Assembly: GCA_027459665.1 (NCBI GenBank)
Contig: DAIDHN010000042.1
Location: forward strand, 1-35,376
Direction: 5' to 3'
DNA from: Chthonomonadaceae bacterium
Lineage (GTDB): Bacteria; Armatimonadota; Chthonomonadetes; Chthonomonadales; Chthonomonadaceae
Length of the DNA: 35,376 nucleotides
Shown here: piece by piece, positions 33,443 through 35,376 of the stretch
How the letters are laid out: each line of letters starts with the position of its first letter
How positions within the stretch are numbered: the first letter of the stretch is position 1
Position numbers and translations under genes: made by a program
The notes under the pieces: generated by a model
Told to the model about the DNA's origin: nothing
Seen by the model: only the letters and a program-made list of their open reading frames with translations
Databases searched by the model: none

Positions 33443-34425
33443 TCGGGGTACGTTCCATACAGGCGGGCAATCACTTCTTCTATAGAAGGCTCTTGTACCA
33501 GCAGATCTCGGAATGCATATTTTTTTGCAATGCGGGCAATAAGTGCTGCAGCAGGGGTGCGTTCGGGATCAAAAGCAAGGCAGATGCGGTTTCCTTCACA
33601 GCTTACCAGCCTGGCTTCCTCATCGGCAGGGGTTTCACCGGGCTTTTCCATCTCAATCAGCAGTCTGCGTTCTGTTCCTGCTGCACTGCGCAGCTGCTGC
33701 AGCGGCCCATCCAGCAGAATTTTGCCTTCTGCAATCACTATTACCCGTGAACAAAGCGCCTCGATGTCGTCCATATCGTGCGTGGTAAGTATCACTGTAA
33801 CGCCCCGCTGCCGGTTGAGAGTGCGAATAAATTCTCGCACAACAAGCTTGGAAACGGCATCTAGCCCTATGGTAGGCTCATCTAGAAAAAGCAGTTTCGG
33901 GCTGTGAAGCAGAGAGGCTGCCAGGTCGCATCGCATTCGCTGCCCCAGGCTGAGCTGCCGCACGGGTGTATTGAGCAGAGCCTCCAGCTGCAGCAGGCTT
34001 TGCAGTTCTTGCATAGCAGAGCGGAAGGCATGGTCGTCTATCTGGTAAATCTCACGCAGCAGTGAAAAAGATTCGCGCACGGGCAGGTCCCACCAAAGCT
34101 GTGTGCGCTGGCCAAACACCACGCCGATCTGCTGCACATAGCGTCTGCGGTCGCGCCAGGGGGTGCAGCCCAAAGCCTGACAGGTTCCGCTGTCTGGCAC
34201 AAGAATGCCGGAGAGTATTTTGATGGTGGTGGATTTTCCTGCGCCGTTTGGGCCAATGTACCCCACCATTTCTCCGGGCTGCAAAGAAAACGATACCCCC
34301 CTGAGCGCAGGCGCTTTTCTGGTTTGCCGCTGTATCAGCCCCTGCAGTGCCCCCCAGGTACCTTCACGGCGCTCGGAAATGGTGTAGGTTTTTGTAAGGT
34401 TTTCTACCTCGATAAGAGCAGACAA
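33439..34425 (-). CDS. ABC exporter ATP-binding protein
   Basis: 328 residues from TTG 34425, six bases after AGGAG. A longer frame upstream runs antisense-like through the tRNA-Arg gene and is not coding. Walker A is GPNGAGKST (58-66), signature LSLGQRMRCDLAASL, Walker B LLFLDEPTIGLD and switch His in TTHDM. An N-terminal WGALQGLIQRQTRKAPALRGVSF resembles ATPases that pair with PF06182 permeases, as in this operon. A C-terminal extension ends IEEVIARLYGTYPE. No separate promoter is evident between the tRNA-Arg gene and this start, so it may be cotranscribed with the tRNAs. Confidence 0.93.
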   Translation of the reverse strand: MSALIEVENLTKTYTISERREGTWGALQGLIQRQTRKAPALRGVSFSLQPGEMVGYIGPNGAGKSTTIKILSGILVPDSGTCQALGCTPWRDRRRYVQQIGVVFGQRTQLWWDLPVRESFSLLREIYQIDDHAFRSAMQELQSLLQLEALLNTPVRQLSLGQRMRCDLAASLLHSPKLLFLDEPTIGLDAVSKLVVREFIRTLNRQRGVTVILTTHDMDDIEALCSRVIVIAEGKILLDGPLQQLRSAAGTERRLLIEMEKPGETPADEEARLVSCEGNRICLAFDPERTPAAALIARIAKKYAFRDLLVQEPSIEEVIARLYGTYPE

Positions 34426-34499
34426 TGCTTTCTCCTGTGTGCGGAGCCGGGGCAAAAAGAGAGGGGAATACTGGCAGTAGTTAGTAGGGAAGGTAAACC

Positions 34500-34572
34500 T
34501 GCCTCCGGCAGGAATCGAACCTGCGACCAACCGCTTAGAAGGCGGTTGCTCTATCCTCTGAGCTACGAAGGC
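34500..34572 (-). tRNA. tRNA-Arg (anticodon TCT)
   Basis: 73 bases. The acceptor stem GCCTTCG pairs with CGGAGGC (one G-T pair), and the anticodon arm is ACCGC-CTTCTAA-GCGGT with anticodon TCT. The T arm has the standard GGTTCGATTCC loop. CCA is not encoded after discriminator A. It reads AGA/AGG codons and lies seven bases downstream of tRNA-Gly. Confidence 0.95.
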
Positions 34573-34579
34573 GAGCAAG

Positions 34580-34650
34580 AGCGGGAGACGGGAATCGAAC
34601 CCGCGTCATCTGCTTGGAAGGCAGAGGCTTTACCATTAAGCTACTCCCGC
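34580..34650 (-). tRNA. tRNA-Gly (anticodon TCC)
   Basis: 71 bases. Acceptor stem GCGGGAG pairs perfectly with CTCCCGC, discriminator T, D arm GCTTAATGGTAAAGC, anticodon loop CTTCCAA (TCC) and T loop GGTTCGATTCC. CCA is not encoded. It is the first gene behind the minus-strand promoter at 34664-34693. Confidence 0.96.
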
Positions 34651-34654
34651 TTAA

Positions 34655-34668
34655 ACACTGTACAGTGT
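34655..34668. repeat. 14-bp perfect palindrome overlapping the tRNA promoter -10 box
   Basis: ACACTGTACAGTGT reads the same on both strands. It covers most of the minus-strand -10 hexamer and the start region of the tRNA transcript, the position expected of a repressor operator. Chance occurrence cannot be excluded. Confidence 0.5.
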
Positions 34669-34693
34669 AGCACGGCAGGGCAAAAAACGTCAA
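34664..34693 (-). promoter_or_regulatory. Sigma70-type promoter of the tRNA genes
   Basis: On the minus strand TTGACG (complement 34688-34693), an 18-base spacer and TACACT (complement 34664-34669) precede tRNA-Gly by about 13 bases. Position and hexamers fit a housekeeping promoter. Confidence 0.8.
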
Positions 34694-34789
34694 GGTTTGC
34701 CTCTGCTTCCTGAAGGCATATCGAAAGCCGTTTTTGGCTGCTTCGGCCCTGTTGTGCGAACAGACTGCGCACCGACTGCAAAAAAGCTG

Positions 34790-34818
34790 TTGACAAAATA
34801 CGCAGGTTTGTTTATAGT
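34790..34818 (+). promoter_or_regulatory. Near-consensus sigma70 promoter
   Basis: TTGACA (34790-34795), a 17-base spacer and TATAGT (34813-34818) form the best promoter in the window. Transcription would begin near 34825 and give an ~88-base leader before the 70-residue ORF. Confidence 0.85.
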
Positions 34819-34876
34819 GTATTCACTGCTGGCAGAAAACGCTGCCCATGCAGTTCTTCACTGTTAGTCGCTGCAG

Positions 34877-34899
34877 GGCGCCTCCTGGAGGAAGGCGCC
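34877..34899 (+). other. Leader hairpin enclosing a ribosome-binding-like GGAGGA
   Basis: GGCGCC (34877-34882) pairs with GGCGCC (34894-34899). The inner TCC/GGA pairs extend the stem with one bulged A and a TGGA loop. The GGAGGA inside is hidden in the stem; a second site, GGGAG at 34900-34904, stays free eight bases before ATG 34913. No known riboswitch consensus was recognised. Confidence 0.5.
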
Positions 34900-34912
34900 G
34901 GGAGAATAGCCG

Positions 34913-35125
34913 ATGACTAACATTTGCCCCCTGCGGCTGCCTGCGCCGCCCTGCAACTTTCTATGCCCAGCCGACGCCATGCTAAACCTGACATGGGACA
35001 ACACTGTAACGTCTTCGAAGGGCATTTGGACAAACTACCAGGGAGCGCTCAGTAATCCTGTGGCAACAAGCCCAAGCATAAAAAACCAGTATCCGAATTG
35101 GCAGAACGTTTATATCGCACCGTAA
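34913..35125 (+). CDS. Short unknown protein with Cys/Pro-rich start
   Basis: 70 residues. ATG 34913 has GGGAG eight bases upstream and sits ~88 bases behind a near-consensus promoter, so expression is credible. The first ~22 residues are rich in Cys and Pro (Cys5, Cys14, Cys18). The remainder is Asn/Thr/Ser/Trp-rich (NLTWDN, GIWTNYQGALSN, YPNWQNVYIAP), like a piece of an extracellular beta-rich protein. I recognise no family. It may be a leader peptide, a small secreted product or a decayed gene start. A second gene with a strong ribosome binding site starts 19 bases after its stop. Confidence 0.5.
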   Translation: MTNICPLRLPAPPCNFLCPADAMLNLTWDNTVTSSKGIWTNYQGALSNPVATSPSIKNQYPNWQNVYIAP

Positions 35126-35144
35126 CGTGAAGGAGTACGCTATT

Positions 35145-35376
35145 ATGAAAACAACAACCATGTTTTGCACTGTCTGCCTGCTGCTGGTGTCTTGCAAAGT
35201 GTTTGCCGATCCTGGTCAGAAGCAGCAAAAACAGCTTCCACTGTTCGGCGAAGTCATTGCCAATATACATGTAAATCTCGCCACTCCGGCAGAAAAGTTC
35301 TGGCAGAATGGCAACTCTAACAGGGTCTGGATGGACATGCTGATAGGCAACTACCAGGATGTAATTGATCTGTATG
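35145..35376 (+). CDS. Exported or lipoprotein of unknown function (cut by window end)
   Basis: The first 77 residues are visible and the frame runs off the window. ATG 35145 has AAGGAG nine bases upstream. The N-terminus is an export signal (MKTTTMFCTVCLLLVSCKVFADP). LVSC at 14-17 fits a lipobox, though cleavage after VFA is an equal possibility. The mature part starts Gln/Lys-rich and continues LPLFGEVIANIHVNLATPAEKFW, with no recognised domain. It follows the 70-residue ORF in the same transcript from the promoter at 34790. Confidence 0.75.
   Translation, partial: MKTTTMFCTVCLLLVSCKVFADPGQKQQKQLPLFGEVIANIHVNLATPAEKFWQNGNSNRVWMDMLIGNYQDVIDLY

Noticed and set aside
34426-34578. N-terminal extension of the ABC ATPase through tRNA-Arg
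   Set aside because: The extension (QRIEQPPSKRLVAGSIPAGG) is translated tRNA sequence; TTG 34425 has a proper ribosome binding site.
34655-34668. LexA box
   Set aside because: CTGT and ACAG halves are adjacent instead of separated by eight bases, and it sits on a tRNA promoter.
34324-34713. Plus-strand ORF of 129 codons across the tRNA region
   Set aside because: Its peptide (RETGIEPASSAWKAEALPLSY type) is the familiar false translation of the strand opposite a tRNA gene.
1-35376. CRISPR arrays, insertion sequences, prophage or integrase genes
   Set aside because: No regularly spaced direct repeats, transposase motifs or tRNA-adjacent integrase were seen.

Overview
The window comes from a Gram-negative-type (diderm) bacterium of moderate-to-high GC. 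Genes for lipopolysaccharide inner-core sugars are present (kdsB, a kdsD/kpsF-type isomerase, gmhB), together with a hydroxysqualene-dehydroxylase-like oxidoreductase, a MoxR-DUF58-VWA cluster and many secreted glycosidases. TTG starts with good ribosome binding sites are frequent, and the tRNAs do not encode CCA. The mixture is compatible with Armatimonadota or a relative. That placement is an inference from gene content, not a demonstrated identity.

Layout. 1-711: 3' end of an RHS-repeat gene, broken by an in-frame amber codon and running antisense into the next gene. 494-4529: a secreted GH99-like glycosidase (minus), then divergently a Gfo/Idh/MocA oxidoreductase and an MFS transporter. 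4537-7381: Kdo/nucleotide-sugar genes (kdsB minus; an Rmd-like SDR reductase and kdsD plus, overlapping). 7406-8283: a DUF952 protein and a DinB-like protein, coupled. 8323-11398 (minus): a TPR membrane protein abutting a zinc-ribbon/site-2-protease/TPR fusion whose last ~40 residues appear displaced by a one-base frameshift. 11692-12598: a Sel1-repeat protein, also frameshifted near its end. 12668-16286 (plus): gmhB, an acyl-CoA-dehydrogenase-like gene, an overlooked 44-residue membrane ORF with a CTYC motif translationally coupled to a DsbA-family oxidoreductase, and a GH16 glucanase.

16346-23625 (minus): a secreted phosphoesterase, then a tight operon of prenyltransferase-fold protein, MoxR AAA+ ATPase, DUF58 and BatA/VWA membrane protein. 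23864-26188 (plus): the HpnE-like gene and an ankyrin-repeat membrane protein. 26432-29670 (plus): ABC ATPase, ABC-2 permease and a membrane-anchored TPR protein, closed by a strong terminator. 29816-31288: MtaB-type methylthiotransferase. 31295-34650 (minus): a stand-alone response regulator and, upstream of it, an ABC exporter (ATPase plus two permeases) behind tRNA-Gly(TCC) and tRNA-Arg(TCT). 34790-35376 (plus): a near-consensus promoter, a structured leader, a 70-residue unknown ORF and the start of a secreted or lipoprotein gene cut by the window edge.

The most unusual items are the 44-residue CxxC membrane ORF beside the DsbA-like gene, the zinc-ribbon/S2P/TPR pair, the structured transcription unit at the right edge, and three separate lesions (one nonsense, two single-base insertions) that are either real decay or sequence errors.
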